A stretch of DNA of 64,000 nt from Shouchella clausii. Its GTDB lineage: Bacteria; Bacillota; Bacilli; Bacillales; Bacillaceae_D. The DNA is taken from NCBI RefSeq assembly GCF_002250115.1, contig NZ_CP019985.1, forward strand, positions 2,976,001 to 3,040,000. The letters run 5' to 3'. Below, in pieces: positions 1 to 8,945 of the stretch. Position 1 is the stretch's first letter. Each line of letters begins with the position of its first letter. The notes under the pieces were generated by a model, which saw only the letters and a list, made by a program, of their open reading frames with translations, was not told where the DNA came from and ran no database searches. The position numbers were made by a program, and so were the translations under genes.

Positions 1-932
1 TGCCGTTTTTCCATGTGTACGGGATGACGACAGTGATGAATTTCGCCGTTAAAACGGCAGCAACAATGGTGCTATTGCCGAAATTCAAGCCAGAAGAAGT
101 TTTAAGAACGATTGAAAAGCAAAGAATTACACTTTTCCCTGGAGCGCCGACGATGTATGTAGCCCTCGTAAACAATGAACATATTCATCAATACGATTTG
201 ACTTCGATAAAAGCGTGCATTAGCGGTGCGTCCGCATTACCCCTTGAAGTACAGCAAAAGTTCGAAGCACAAACGAAGGGCAGAATCGTAGAAGGATATG
301 GGTTAACTGAGACGTCGCCAGTTGTCTGCGCCAATCCGATCTGGGAAAAGCGGAAAACAGGCAGTGTCGGTATTCCTTGGCCAGACACAGATGTAATGGT
401 GTATTCACTTGAAAAAGACGGGGAAGCAGAAATCGGCGAGGTTGGCGAACTGTTTGTCCGCGGCCCGCAAGTGATGAAAGGATACTGGATGCGGCCTGAA
501 GAAACGGCGCAAACGTTTCATGGCGAGTGGCTAAAAACAGGGGATATGGCTCGAATGGATGAAGAGGGTTATGTGTATATCGTTGATCGGAAGAAAGAAA
601 TCATTATTGCAGGTGGATTTAACATTTATCCCCGTGAAGTAGAAGAAGTGTTGTTTGAACATGAAGCGGTTGTCCAAGCAGCCGTAATTGGTGTTCCTGA
701 CGAGTATCGGGGCGAAACGGTGAAAGCGTTTATTGTGTTGAAAGCAGGCGAAACGATCTCTGAAAAAGAGATGGAGGCGTACTGTCGCCAAAAATTGGCC
801 GCTTATAAAATTCCACGACTGTATGAATTTAGGGATGAGCTGCCAACAACGCTGACAGGGAAAATTTTAAAACGGGTGCTCATTAGTGAAGAACAAGCAC
901 GCAAGGAAGAACAAGCGCAGCAGGAAGCATAA
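1..932 (+). CDS. lcfA: Long-chain acyl-CoA synthetase, C-terminal part (5' end outside window)
   Basis: This is the last ~309 residues of an AMP-forming fatty-acyl-CoA ligase, which activates fatty acids with ATP and CoA for beta-oxidation. The frame is open from base 3 (it reads PFFHVYGMT), so the real start lies before the window and GTG 15 is only internal. Visible family signatures are GYGLTETSP near residue 100 of the fragment, GEWLKTGDMA, and the C-terminal GGFNIYPREVEE and LPTTLTGKILKR segments; the last carries the adenylation lysine. It is followed by fadR and fadB, as in the B. subtilis lcfA operon. A hairpin terminator follows the stop. Family identity is firm; the exact chain-length preference is inferred from context. 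Confidence 0.93.
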   Translation, partial: PFFHVYGMTTVMNFAVKTAATMVLLPKFKPEEVLRTIEKQRITLFPGAPTMYVALVNNEHIHQYDLTSIKACISGASALPLEVQQKFEAQTKGRIVEGYGLTETSPVVCANPIWEKRKTGSVGIPWPDTDVMVYSLEKDGEAEIGEVGELFVRGPQVMKGYWMRPEETAQTFHGEWLKTGDMARMDEEGYVYIVDRKKEIIIAGGFNIYPREVEEVLFEHEAVVQAAVIGVPDEYRGETVKAFIVLKAGETISEKEMEAYCRQKLAAYKIPRLYEFRDELPTTLTGKILKRVLISEEQARKEEQAQQEA

Positions 933-936
933 AGGG

Positions 937-976
937 AAGGTTTCTTTACATGCTCCCATGTAGAGAAACCTTTTTA
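937..976 (+). terminator. Intrinsic terminator after lcfA
   Basis: The arms AAGGTTTCTTTACATG and CATGTAGAGAAACCTT pair around the loop CTCC and run into a short T tract. It separates lcfA from the fadR promoter, although read-through into fadR is possible. Confidence 0.8.
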
Positions 977-990
977 AACGCCGTTATCAT

Positions 991-1019
991 TTGACAATCG
1001 CCCTTTCCCGTACTATACT
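991..1019 (+). promoter_or_regulatory. Sigma-A promoter of fadR
   Basis: TTGACA (991-996) and TATACT (1014-1019) are separated by 17 bases. The predicted start site falls just before or inside the FadR palindrome at 1028-1045, so bound FadR would block transcription of its own gene. Confidence 0.85.
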
Positions 1020-1027
1020 AAATAACA

Positions 1028-1045
1028 TGAATGAACATTCATTCA
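1028..1045 (+). promoter_or_regulatory. FadR operator
   Basis: TGAATGAACATTCATTCA is a near-perfect palindrome that fits the Bacillus FadR box TGAATGAMTANTCATTCA with one deviation. Its place just downstream of the -10 supports autoregulation, relieved by long-chain acyl-CoA as known for B. subtilis FadR. Confidence 0.85.
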
Positions 1046-1072
1046 TGTTATGGAGTTAAGGAGAGATGGTTT

Positions 1073-1660
1073 TTGAGTAAAAAGAGAGGTCAAAAGTATG
1101 ACCAAATCATTGATGCAGCGGTCAAAGTGATCGCCAAGCACGGTTTCCATCAAGCACAAGTATCAAAAATAGCAAAAGAAGCAGGCGTTGCTGATGGGAC
1201 GATTTATTTGTATTTTAAAAACAAGGAAGACTTGCTCGTATCGCTATTTGACAAGAAGCTAGGCGCTTTTGTCGAAAGAAGCAGGAGAAGATTGGCCAAG
1301 GAACACTCAATAGAAGCGAAATTCCGCCTTTTAGTTGAATCTCATTTCTCGCAGCTAGAAGACAATTACGATCTTGCAGTGGTGACACAGCTTGAATTGC
1401 GCCAATCAAAATCGGAGTTACGCCAACGAATCAATCAAGTTTTAAAAGGATATTTGACACTTTTAGATGAATTAATAGCAGAAGGAAAAGCAGAAGGTTG
1501 CTTTCATCCTGAACTGGACCCGCTTTTAGCAAGACAAATGGTATTTGGTGTTATGGATGAAGTTGTCTCCAATTGGGTCATGGCAGAAGGCAAGTTTCCG
1601 TTGAAGAAACAAGCTGAAAACGTCCATCACTTGCTCCTCCATGGGTTGCGAGGGAAGTAA
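1073..1660 (+). CDS. fadR: TetR-family fatty acid degradation repressor FadR
   Basis: This 195-residue TetR repressor has an N-terminal helix-turn-helix (residues ~8-55, with VSKIAKEAGVADGTIYLYFKNKEDLL) and a C-terminal ligand-binding helical domain. The TTG at 1073 was chosen because AAGGAGAG lies 7 bases upstream and the resulting length matches B. subtilis FadR/YsiA (~194 aa); an in-frame ATG at 1031 lies inside the operator and has no ribosome site. FadR represses beta-oxidation genes and releases DNA on binding long-chain acyl-CoA. The operator at 1028-1045 and the neighbouring lcfA, fadB and etfBA support the assignment. Confidence 0.93.
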   Translation: MSKKRGQKYDQIIDAAVKVIAKHGFHQAQVSKIAKEAGVADGTIYLYFKNKEDLLVSLFDKKLGAFVERSRRRLAKEHSIEAKFRLLVESHFSQLEDNYDLAVVTQLELRQSKSELRQRINQVLKGYLTLLDELIAEGKAEGCFHPELDPLLARQMVFGVMDEVVSNWVMAEGKFPLKKQAENVHHLLLHGLRGK

Positions 1661-1766
1661 CGTTTGGTCGCAAGGTGACTGCATCGTCGCTAACGAGTAC
1701 GGATTGACTTGCTTAAAAAAAGGGCAATTGCTCTTTTCATAGGTTTATAGTAAAGGAGGACTACTA

Positions 1767-2537
1767 GTGGAAAACATAACATGGAAAGTCACAGACGGCA
1801 TCGCAGAGATCGCGCTAAAGCGGCCCCCTGCCAATGCGCTTGCACGGTCTGTGATTGAAGAGCTGAGCGATGTTTTTGAAAACGTATACAAAGATGATGC
1901 AATTAAAGTGGCAATCATTTACGGAGAAGGCCGTTTTTTTGCGGCAGGGGCAGATATTAAGGAATTTACAGAAGTAAGCGACAGCAAAGAGTTTGCCCAA
2001 CTTGGCAAAAAAGGGCAAGATACGTTCAACAAAATTGAATCGGCTCCGAAGCCTGTTATTGCTGCTATCCATGGCGCCGCGCTCGGCGGCGGCCTTGAAC
2101 TAGCAATGGCTTGCCATATTCGTCTGGCTGCAACAGGGACAAAACTCGGCCTGCCAGAACTTAACCTCGGTTTGATCCCAGGCTTTGGCGGGACGCAAAG
2201 ATTGCCGCGGCTTGTTGGCCAGCCGAAAGCGTTGGAAATGATGCTGACAAGCGCTCCTATTACGGCCGACGAGGCGCTTAACGTTGGACTTGTGAATAAA
2301 GTGTGCGATGAAGATCATCTGCTGGAGGAAGCAAGGGCGATGGCAAGGACGATTGCTTCGAAGAGCCCGTTAACGGTCAAGCGCGTATTGGAGCTTACGA
2401 AAATGAGCGATGGCGCTCTGGATGAAGGCTTAGATAAGGAGATCGCTTATTTTTCTGAAGTCTATCAGAAAGAGGATCGCATAGAAGGCGTCAATGCTTT
2501 TATCGAAAAGCGCAAGCCTTTTTTTCGCGGCAAATAG
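1767..2537 (+). CDS. fadB: Enoyl-CoA hydratase
   Basis: A 256-residue crotonase that hydrates trans-2-enoyl-CoA in beta-oxidation. The oxyanion-hole segment AAIHGAALGGGLELAMACHI (about residues 95-114) and the catalytic-glutamate segment GLPELNLGLIPGFGGTQRLP (about 130-149) are intact. GTG 1767 is supported by AAAGGAGGA six bases upstream. It lies between fadR and etfB with etfB only 28 bases downstream, so fadB-etfB-etfA look cotranscribed. An A/T-rich inverted repeat sits at 1716-1737 in the gap after fadR, possibly a weak terminator. Paralogues such as methylglutaconyl-CoA hydratase share these motifs, so context decides the name. Confidence 0.9.
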   Translation: MENITWKVTDGIAEIALKRPPANALARSVIEELSDVFENVYKDDAIKVAIIYGEGRFFAAGADIKEFTEVSDSKEFAQLGKKGQDTFNKIESAPKPVIAAIHGAALGGGLELAMACHIRLAATGTKLGLPELNLGLIPGFGGTQRLPRLVGQPKALEMMLTSAPITADEALNVGLVNKVCDEDHLLEEARAMARTIASKSPLTVKRVLELTKMSDGALDEGLDKEIAYFSEVYQKEDRIEGVNAFIEKRKPFFRGK

Positions 2538-2565
2538 TCACTACGAGTTTATAGGAGGAATTCCC

Positions 2566-3336
2566 ATGAATATTTTCGTTGTGTTAAAAAGAACATTTGA
2601 TACAGAGGAAGCCATTACCATTCAAAACGGCAAAGTCCAAGAAGAGGGCGCCGAATTTATTATTAACCCGTATGATGAGTATGCTGTCGAAGAAGCACTT
2701 GTGCTTAAAGAAGCACATGGCGGAGAAGTTACAGTCGTCACAGTTGGAGAAGAGGAAGCAGAAAAGCAACTTCGTACAGCATTGGCAATGGGAGCAGACA
2801 AAGCTGTTTTGATTGATAGAGAAGAGCTTGAAGAGAGCGATCCCGCAACAACAGCAGCGCTATTGTATGCCTACTTTAAGGACAAAGAAGTCGACATTAT
2901 TTTGGCCGGCAATGTAGCGGTTGACGGCGGTTCAGGCCAGGTCGGGCCACGGCTTGCCGAATTGCTTGGCATCGCCCAAGTGACGACGATTACCGGGCTT
3001 TCTATTAAAGGGCAAACCGCTCATATTGTTCGCGATGTCGAAGGAGACGAAGAAAAGCTTGAAGTAAAGCTGCCGCTCCTAGTCACCGCCCAACAAGGCT
3101 TGAACGACCCGCGGTATCCGTCGCTTCCAGGAATTATGAAAGCGAAGAAAAAGCCACTTGAGGTGCTTGATATAGACGATTTAGATGTAGAGGAAGAAGA
3201 CGTAGCGGCAAAAACAACGGTAGTCGATGTCTATTTGCCGCCTGAAAAGCAAGCAGGCAAAAAGCTAGAAGGAGAGCCATCTCAGCAAGTGAAAGAGCTC
3301 GTCTCGTTGTTAAAAACAGAAGCAAAAGTGCTTTAA
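2566..3336 (+). CDS. etfB: Electron transfer flavoprotein beta subunit
   Basis: A 256-residue EtfB. It pairs with EtfA and carries electrons from acyl-CoA dehydrogenases towards the quinone pool. The N-terminal MNIFVVLKRTFDTEE, the TALAMGADKAVL segment and the signature VEVKLPLLVTAQQGLNDPRYPSLPGIMKAKKKP-like region (near residues 165-200) are typical. The start was set at ATG 2566 because AGGAGGAA lies 5 bases upstream and the standard EtfB N-terminus begins there; a longer in-frame start overlaps fadB. etfA follows after 13 bases. The partnership with fadB and lcfA places it in fatty-acid oxidation. Confidence 0.95.
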   Translation: MNIFVVLKRTFDTEEAITIQNGKVQEEGAEFIINPYDEYAVEEALVLKEAHGGEVTVVTVGEEEAEKQLRTALAMGADKAVLIDREELEESDPATTAALLYAYFKDKEVDIILAGNVAVDGGSGQVGPRLAELLGIAQVTTITGLSIKGQTAHIVRDVEGDEEKLEVKLPLLVTAQQGLNDPRYPSLPGIMKAKKKPLEVLDIDDLDVEEEDVAAKTTVVDVYLPPEKQAGKKLEGEPSQQVKELVSLLKTEAKVL

Positions 3337-3349
3337 GGGGGAGAGGAAT

Positions 3350-4327
3350 ATGGCGAAAAAAACAATCGTCTTGGCAGAAGCGAAAAACAATGAGCTACGG
3401 AATGTGTCATTTGAAGCGATTGCTGCTGCAAAGGAGCTTGCTGACGGCGGCGAAGTGACAGCCGTTCTTGCTGGGGAAGCGATCGCAAGTCTTGGCGAAC
3501 AGTTATTTCAATACGGAGCAGACCGGGTTATTGTCGTGGAACATCCTGAGCTAGCGAATTACACAACAGACGCATATAAACAAGCGTATTTGCAAGTGTT
3601 TGACAAAGAAAATCCAGACATTGTCGTTCTTGGCCACACTTCAGTTGGCAAAGACCTTTCGCCGCGTTTGGCTGTTAAACTGGATGGAGCGCTCTTTTCT
3701 GATGTGGTTGCAATCGAGGCAGGCGACACGCCTGTGTTTACACGGCCGATTTACTCAGGGAAGGCATTTGAAAAGCGCAAAGCTATTGACGAAGGGCCTT
3801 ATATCGTCACAATCCGGCCGAACAACATCGCTGCTTTAGCTAAAGAAGAAAGCGCTTCTGGTGAAGTTGAAACACTATCTGTTGACATCCACGATTTGCG
3901 TACAATCGTTAAAGATGTAGTCAAAAAAGCGACTGGCGGCGTCGATTTGTCTGAGGCCAATATTATTGTAGCCGGCGGCAGGGGTGTAAAAAGCGCGGAT
4001 GGCTTTAAGCCACTGCAAGAGCTTGCGGACCTTCTTGGCGGGGCAGTCGGTGCTTCCCGTGGGGCATGTGACGCCGAATATTGTGATTACTCATTACAAA
4101 TTGGCCAGACAGGCAAAGTCGTCACACCAGACTTATACATTGCCGTCGGCCTATCAGGGGCGATCCAGCATTTAGCAGGGATGTCCAACTCGAAAGTGAT
4201 TGTGGCCATTAACAAAGACCCAGAAGCCCCTATTTTTGAAGTTGCTGATTACGGTATTGTCGGTGATTTGTTTGAAATTGTGCCACTCCTTACAGAAGAA
4301 TTAAAAGCCGTGCTTGTCTCTAAATAA
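3350..4327 (+). CDS. etfA: Electron transfer flavoprotein alpha subunit
   Basis: A 325-residue EtfA, the FAD-carrying partner of EtfB. The N-terminal domain is ETF-type nucleotide binding. The C-terminal FAD-binding domain is clear from [41 protein letters not shown] and the terminal [19 protein letters not shown], which is diagnostic for the family. It is the last gene of the fad-etf cluster and is followed by a large two-part hairpin terminator at 4379-4436. Confidence 0.96.
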   Translation: MAKKTIVLAEAKNNELRNVSFEAIAAAKELADGGEVTAVLAGEAIASLGEQLFQYGADRVIVVEHPELANYTTDAYKQAYLQVFDKENPDIVVLGHTSVGKDLSPRLAVKLDGALFSDVVAIEAGDTPVFTRPIYSGKAFEKRKAIDEGPYIVTIRPNNIAALAKEESASGEVETLSVDIHDLRTIVKDVVKKATGGVDLSEANIIVAGGRGVKSADGFKPLQELADLLGGAVGASRGACDAEYCDYSLQIGQTGKVVTPDLYIAVGLSGAIQHLAGMSNSKVIVAINKDPEAPIFEVADYGIVGDLFEIVPLLTEELKAVLVSK

Positions 4328-4378
4328 CAACAGCTACTTGCGCAAGCGGGTAGCAACAATGGCTGGCAAAAAGCCGAC

Positions 4379-4436
4379 TAGAAAGCCAGTCTTTCGCCTT
4401 ATGCTGCTTGCTTGAGCAAGTGGCTTTCTATTTTGG
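4379..4436 (+). terminator. Terminator after etfA
   Basis: TAGAAAGCCA (4379-4388) pairs with TGGCTTTCTA (4421-4430), followed by TTTT. The enclosed segment forms its own hairpin, CTTGC-TTGA-GCAAG (4407-4420). Confidence 0.75.
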
Positions 4437-4513
4437 AAAAAATCGTTTATGATTAGTCGACAGTGGGTAATCTATTCCAGAGAAGCAGCATATTTTTCTA
4501 CATGCTTACGGAA

Positions 4514-4522
4514 TGGTATACT
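4514..4522 (+). promoter_or_regulatory. Extended -10 promoter of trxA
   Basis: TGGTATACT is an extended -10 box 35 bases before the trxA start; I see no good -35 at the usual spacing. Stress-regulated Spx-dependent control, known for B. subtilis trxA, cannot be judged from this sequence. Confidence 0.5.
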
Positions 4523-4556
4523 GTAAATATGTTATCAATGAAAGGGGATTTGGCAA

Positions 4557-4871
4557 ATGGCAATTGTCAATGCGACTGACCAAAACTTCACGGAGGAAAC
4601 AAAGGAAGGCCTCGTTCTTGTAGATTTTTGGGCTCCTTGGTGTGGACCATGCAAAATGATCGCTCCAGTATTAGAAGAGCTTGACGGCGATCTTGGCGAT
4701 AAGGCGAAAATCGTGAAAGTGGATGTCGACGAAAACCAAGAAACGGCAGGGAAATTTGGAGTTATGAGCATTCCAACGCTGCTTGTCTTAAAAGACGGCG
4801 AAGTGGTTGACAAAGCGGTCGGCTTCCAACCGAAAGAAGCATTGGAAGAGCTGTTGAATAAACAAATGTAA
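4557..4871 (+). CDS. trxA: Thioredoxin
   Basis: A 104-residue cytoplasmic thioredoxin with the redox motif WCGPCK (Cys29 and Cys32) and the cis-proline segment [13 protein letters not shown]. It reduces protein disulfides using electrons from thioredoxin reductase. AAAGGGG lies nine bases before the ATG. The gene stands alone between its own promoter and a strong terminator and precedes uvrC, the same neighbour as in B. subtilis. Confidence 0.97.
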   Translation: MAIVNATDQNFTEETKEGLVLVDFWAPWCGPCKMIAPVLEELDGDLGDKAKIVKVDVDENQETAGKFGVMSIPTLLVLKDGEVVDKAVGFQPKEALEELLNKQM

Positions 4872-4878
4872 TCCTAGC

Positions 4879-4910
4879 AGTCCGCCTTTCTTAAAAAAGG
4901 CGGACTTTTT
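4879..4910 (+). terminator. Terminator after trxA
   Basis: AGTCCGCCTTT and AAAGGCGGACT form an 11-bp stem followed by a T tract. It sits just ahead of the uvrC ribosome site, so uvrC transcription needs read-through or a promoter that I do not see. Confidence 0.88.
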
Positions 4911-4926
4911 ACAGGAGGAGGAACGA

Positions 4927-6711
4927 TTGAACGAAACCATTACCAATAAGTTGGCTCTCTTGCCTGACAAGCCTGGTTGCTATTTGATGAAAGACCGCCA
5001 AGGGACGATTATTTATGTTGGTAAGGCAAAAGTGTTAAAAAACAGAGTGCGCTCCTACTTTACGGGGAGCCACGATAGCAAAACACAACGCCTTGTTGGA
5101 GAAATTTGCGATTTTGAATACATCGTCACCTCCAGTAACATCGAAGCATTGATTTTAGAGCTTACACTGATTAAAAAGCATGACCCCAAATACAATGTGT
5201 TGTTAAAAGATGACAAAACGTATCCGTATATTAAAATCACGAATGAGCGTCACCCTCGTTTATTAATTACGCGGAAAGTGAAAAAAGACGGGGCAAAGTA
5301 CTTTGGCCCTTATCCGAATGCAGGCGCGGCTACGGAGACGAAAAAACTGTTAGACCGCCTGTATCCATTGCGTAAATGCCGGAAAATGCCGGACTCCGTT
5401 TGTTTGTATTACCACATCGGCCAATGTCTTGCTCCTTGCGTATATGAAGTGAGTGAAGAAACCAACGAAACTATGGTGAATGAGATCACAAAGTTTTTGA
5501 AAAATGGTCATAGCGACATAAAAGAGCAACTGCGCGAACGAATGGAAAAAGCGGCCGAAGACCTAGACTTTGAACGGGCTAAAGAATTAAGGGATACGAT
5601 TGCACAAATGGAAAAAGTAATGGAAAAGCAAAAAATGGCGTTTGCTGACAAAACGGACAGGGACGTATTTGGCTTTTCATACGATAAAGGATGGATGTGC
5701 GTCCAAGTATTCTTTATTCGCCAAGGCCGCCTCATTGAACGAGACGTGTCCATTTTCCCCTTTTACCAGGAGGCAAGCGAAGAGCTGCTAACATTTATTG
5801 CCCGGTTTTATTTAGAAAAAAACCATATTAAGCCAAAAGAAATTTTTGTTGCTGAAAGCGTCGATAAACAATTGCTGGAAGAGTTGCTTGAGACGCGCGT
5901 TACACAGCCAAAGCGAGGCCAAAAAAAAGCGTTGCTTGATTTAGCTGAAGAAAACGCTGCTCTCGCTTTAAAAGAGAAATTTTCGCTCATTGAACGTGAT
6001 GAACAGAGAACGGTGAAAGCAGTTGAACGTCTCGGGGAGGCAATCGGAATCAATGCGCCTTACCGGATCGAGGCATTTGACAATTCGAACATTCAAGGTG
6101 TTGACCCAGTGTCTGCTATGGTTGTTTTTGTAAACGGCGTGCCGCAGCGAAAAGAGTACCGTAAATATAAAATCAAAACGGTAGAAGGCCCTGATGATTA
6201 TGGATCGATGCGTGAAGTCGTGCGTCGCCGCTACGTCCGCCTTTTAAAGGAAAAACGGCCGTTGCCTGATTTGATTGTCATTGATGGGGGAGCCGGGCAA
6301 ATTGCTGCGGCTAAAGAAGTGATTGAAGACGAGCTTGGACAAGATATCCCTGTCTGCGGCTTGGCTAAAGATGATAAACACCGGACGTCGCAATTATTAA
6401 TGGGGTCTCCTCCTGTGGCCGTGCCTTTACAGCGTGACAGCCATGAATTTTATTTGTTGCAACGCATCCAAGATGAAGTACACCGTTTTGCGATCACATT
6501 CCATCGCCAAACACGGGCGAAATCGTTTTTGCAATCAGCACTTGACGACATTCCTGGTGTAGGGGAGAAGCGGAGAAAAGCGCTTCTTAAAGCGTTCGGT
6601 TCAGTAAAAAAAATCAAGGAAGCTTCCGTGGAGGACTTGAGCAAACACGTGCCAGCCAAACTGGCAGAAACCATTCATCACACATTAAACAAAAACAAGC
6701 CGAATGCTTAA
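4927..6711 (+). CDS. uvrC: Excinuclease ABC subunit C
   Basis: A 594-residue UvrC, the nuclease subunit of nucleotide excision repair that cuts on both sides of a lesion marked by UvrAB. Domains in order: GIY-YIG nuclease (GCYLMKD and [18 protein letters not shown], residues ~18-47), cysteine-rich region (~150-175), UVR motif (~200-235, [16 protein letters not shown]), the RNase H-like nuclease (~375-540, [11 protein letters not shown] and VIDGGAGQ) and C-terminal helix-hairpin-helix motifs ([18 protein letters not shown]). The start is TTG 4927 with AGGAGGAGG five bases before it. Confidence 0.96.
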   Translation: MNETITNKLALLPDKPGCYLMKDRQGTIIYVGKAKVLKNRVRSYFTGSHDSKTQRLVGEICDFEYIVTSSNIEALILELTLIKKHDPKYNVLLKDDKTYPYIKITNERHPRLLITRKVKKDGAKYFGPYPNAGAATETKKLLDRLYPLRKCRKMPDSVCLYYHIGQCLAPCVYEVSEETNETMVNEITKFLKNGHSDIKEQLRERMEKAAEDLDFERAKELRDTIAQMEKVMEKQKMAFADKTDRDVFGFSYDKGWMCVQVFFIRQGRLIERDVSIFPFYQEASEELLTFIARFYLEKNHIKPKEIFVAESVDKQLLEELLETRVTQPKRGQKKALLDLAEENAALALKEKFSLIERDEQRTVKAVERLGEAIGINAPYRIEAFDNSNIQGVDPVSAMVVFVNGVPQRKEYRKYKIKTVEGPDDYGSMREVVRRRYVRLLKEKRPLPDLIVIDGGAGQIAAAKEVIEDELGQDIPVCGLAKDDKHRTSQLLMGSPPVAVPLQRDSHEFYLLQRIQDEVHRFAITFHRQTRAKSFLQSALDDIPGVGEKRRKALLKAFGSVKKIKEASVEDLSKHVPAKLAETIHHTLNKNKPNA

Positions 6712-6726
6712 CGGCTTGTTTTTTAT
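6694..6726 (+). terminator. Terminator at the end of uvrC, possibly bidirectional
   Basis: AACAAGCCG and CGGCTTGTT form a 9-bp stem followed by TTTTATT. The left arm overlaps the last codons of uvrC. The minus-strand gene yslB ends at 6737, so the hairpin could also serve it. Confidence 0.8.
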
Positions 6727-6736
6727 TGCCCTTCTG

Positions 6737-7159
6737 TTAGTCGCCTACATTGACAGTATCATTTCTGTCAAAATGCACCGTAAAAATCGTGCTGTTTCGT
6801 TTTTGCGTATATGTAACGGCAGTTGTTACCTCATGCCACACTTCAAATGTTTCCGCTAAAAAGCCAGCCTCAAGCTGGTAACAGCGCCTATCTTTTCGTC
6901 CCATCCAATCCCCTGTCAGTTCAAAAATGTATTCGCTCCGTTTTTCTTTTAGACGCTGGAGTTGCCCCCATTCCGCCCGTTGAAAAAACGAAATTAATTC
7001 TTCGACGGATTCAAGTGGGTTGTCGCGCGCGACTTTTTTGCCTACCCAATAAAGCAATCTGTCGTGCTCGTCTCCGAGAATCGTGCGCAGGATATCATTA
7101 CGGATTAAATCATAGCCATATTGCCCTGCTGTTTGCTCCTTGTTGTCTTCCCCGCTCAT
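6737..7159 (-). CDS. yslB: YslB family protein (DUF2507)
   Basis: A 140-residue protein that looks like B. subtilis YslB: GYDLIRNDILRTILGDEHDRLLYWVGKKVA at the N-terminus and the FELTGDWMGRKDRRCYQLEAGFLAET region in the middle. The function is unknown; the family has a compact alpha/beta fold related to small-molecule-binding domains. ATG 7159 was chosen over GTG 7165 because GAGGTG sits five bases before it. It is encoded opposite to uvrC and to the sdh operon. Confidence 0.8.
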   Translation of the reverse strand: MSGEDNKEQTAGQYGYDLIRNDILRTILGDEHDRLLYWVGKKVARDNPLESVEELISFFQRAEWGQLQRLKEKRSEYIFELTGDWMGRKDRRCYQLEAGFLAETFEVWHEVTTAVTYTQKRNSTIFTVHFDRNDTVNVGD

Positions 7160-7331
7160 TGTCACACCTCAACCTTTCGATAGCTTTCCATGTTCCTATA
7201 CTACCTGTGATTAACGATTTTGTCAGTAGTTCTTCTGTCTAATTTTTTCACGGCAAATGGACCAACTTATGCGATATAGTAAAGGAGCCCAGACAGTGAT
7301 ATACTAACTGGTGATAAATGAGAGGTGTACC

Positions 7332-8687
7332 ATGGACAATAAGCATGCACGGTTAAGCAATTCATTTCAAATTATTATTACTGCCTATTTGCTGACGATT
7401 TTTTTGTTTAGTCTGCTTTTAATGATTCCCTGGTTTCATCAAGACGGCATAACGCTTGCGTATCGCGATTCTTTGTTTACAGCGGTTAGCGCTGTTAGTG
7501 TAACGGGGCTAACGACCATATCTGTCGCCGACACGTTTAATGGCACGGGCATTATTGTGCTTTCGCTTGCGATTCAGTTAGGCGGCATTGGCATCATGAC
7601 ACTGGGGACATTCACTTGGATTGTATTAGGAAAGCGAATAAACCTCGCCCAACGCATGCTTATCATCGCCGACCAAAATCGCGTCCAAAACCATATGAGT
7701 GGCCTTGTTTTGCTTATGAGGCAGCTTTTGCTACTTGCTCTTGCGATCGAGTGTGTTGGAGGGCTTGTACTCGGTACTTATTATTTGCGCTACTTTGACA
7801 CATGGACTGAGGCTTATGTTCAAGGATTTTTTGCTGCGTTGAGTGCATTCACTAACGCTGGCTTTGATTTAACCGGGCAGTCACTCCAACCGTTTGCCGG
7901 CGACGCAGTTGTCCAGCTTGTGATGATCTTGTTGATCATAGCCGGCTCGATTGGTTTTCCTGTTCTTGTAGAGTGCAGGGAGTTTTTATTAAAGCGGAAA
8001 TCGGGATTCCGTTTTAGCTTGTTTACAAAATTGACCGTTTCCACTTATTTTCTCGTTTTCGCCGTCGGTACACTTGGCATTTGGCTGTTCGATTCGTTTG
8101 GAGCTTTTGCTGGCTTGCCATGGTTTGAACAGTTTGGCCATTCCTTGTTCCAATCGGCAACAACAAGAAGTGCAGGGTTATCAACGATAGATATTAGTCA
8201 ATTTGAGCAGTCGACGCTATTATTTATGTCGGGACTAATGATCATCGGAGCGAGCCCTTCAAGCGTTGGCGGCGGGATACGGACGACTACGCTTGCTGTA
8301 ATGGTTTTGACGATCAGGGGCTACGCTTTAGGGCGCAACCGCGTAAATGCATTTGGGCGGCAAATCCATAAAGATGACCAAGAAAAGGCGTTTATCGTTT
8401 TGTCTGTTGCAGCATTGCTCATTGCCGTTTCCTTAATTAGCATCGCTTTTTTTGAACGTGACAGCGGCATACGTTTACTTGCTTTAATTGTGGAAGTCGC
8501 CTCTGCCTTTGGGACTTGTGGCCTAACAATGGGGGAGACTGGCTCCCTTTCCTATCCAAGCCAAATCATTTTAATGTGCTTAATGTTTATTGGCAGAGTA
8601 GGGATTGTCGCTATGCTGTTCTCATTTAAAAAGAAACATACGAAAAGCCATTACCATTATCCGACAGAACCAGTCATTATCGGCTAG
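7332..8687 (+). CDS. Ktr/Trk-type potassium uptake channel subunit
   Basis: A 451-residue membrane protein of the KtrB/KtrD/TrkH superfamily, which moves potassium with a cytosolic KtrA/KtrC RCK partner. There are about eight to ten hydrophobic segments and four selectivity-filter-like P-loops: SVTGLTTIS (~residue 55), FTNAGFDL (~175), TTRSAGLSTID (~280) and FGTCGLTMG (~395). The start ATG 7332 follows GAGAGGTG; the upstream in-frame start lacks a ribosome site. No KtrA/KtrC-like RCK gene is nearby, so the partner must be elsewhere. It lies between yslB and sdhC, where B. subtilis has no such gene. I cannot tell whether it is the KtrB or the KtrD paralogue. Confidence 0.88.
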   Translation: MDNKHARLSNSFQIIITAYLLTIFLFSLLLMIPWFHQDGITLAYRDSLFTAVSAVSVTGLTTISVADTFNGTGIIVLSLAIQLGGIGIMTLGTFTWIVLGKRINLAQRMLIIADQNRVQNHMSGLVLLMRQLLLLALAIECVGGLVLGTYYLRYFDTWTEAYVQGFFAALSAFTNAGFDLTGQSLQPFAGDAVVQLVMILLIIAGSIGFPVLVECREFLLKRKSGFRFSLFTKLTVSTYFLVFAVGTLGIWLFDSFGAFAGLPWFEQFGHSLFQSATTRSAGLSTIDISQFEQSTLLFMSGLMIIGASPSSVGGGIRTTTLAVMVLTIRGYALGRNRVNAFGRQIHKDDQEKAFIVLSVAALLIAVSLISIAFFERDSGIRLLALIVEVASAFGTCGLTMGETGSLSYPSQIILMCLMFIGRVGIVAMLFSFKKKHTKSHYHYPTEPVIIG

Positions 8688-8769
8688 CGCCAAGCAGCCG
8701 ATTTCTGTCGGTTTATGTAGAAAGAACATTCAAAACCCTTTAAAATCAAGATGAATTGAATCCGTTTTC

Positions 8770-8833
8770 TTGACTCGGATTTTCCCTAGGAGTAAAATGA
8801 AACTGTCAAATAGATTTCACAGTTTCAGGTTTT
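8770..8833 (+). promoter_or_regulatory. Candidate sdh promoter with 5' hairpin
   Basis: TTGACT (8770-8775) and TAAAAT (8793-8798) are 17 bases apart. A 9-bp inverted repeat, TGAAACTGT (8798-8806) with ACAGTTTCA (8819-8827), is followed by GGTTTTC. It would form at the start of the sdh message, or could terminate read-through from the upstream transporter gene. Confidence 0.5.
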
Positions 8834-8945
8834 CAATGAAAGTCATTCATAATCCATATCAGGGGGTACGTTTATAAGAGAGAGAAAAACGCACGAATTT
8901 GTATAAGGGGTCTTGATGAGGAAAAATATCGTGGAGGGAACGTGT

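Noticed and set aside
1031-1072. fadR start at ATG 1031
   Set aside because: It lies inside the FadR operator with no ribosome site; TTG 1073 has a strong one and gives the family length.
6823-7242. 139-codon plus-strand frame opposite yslB
   Set aside because: It is antisense to a gene with a good ribosome site and family resemblance, and is probably a mirror frame.
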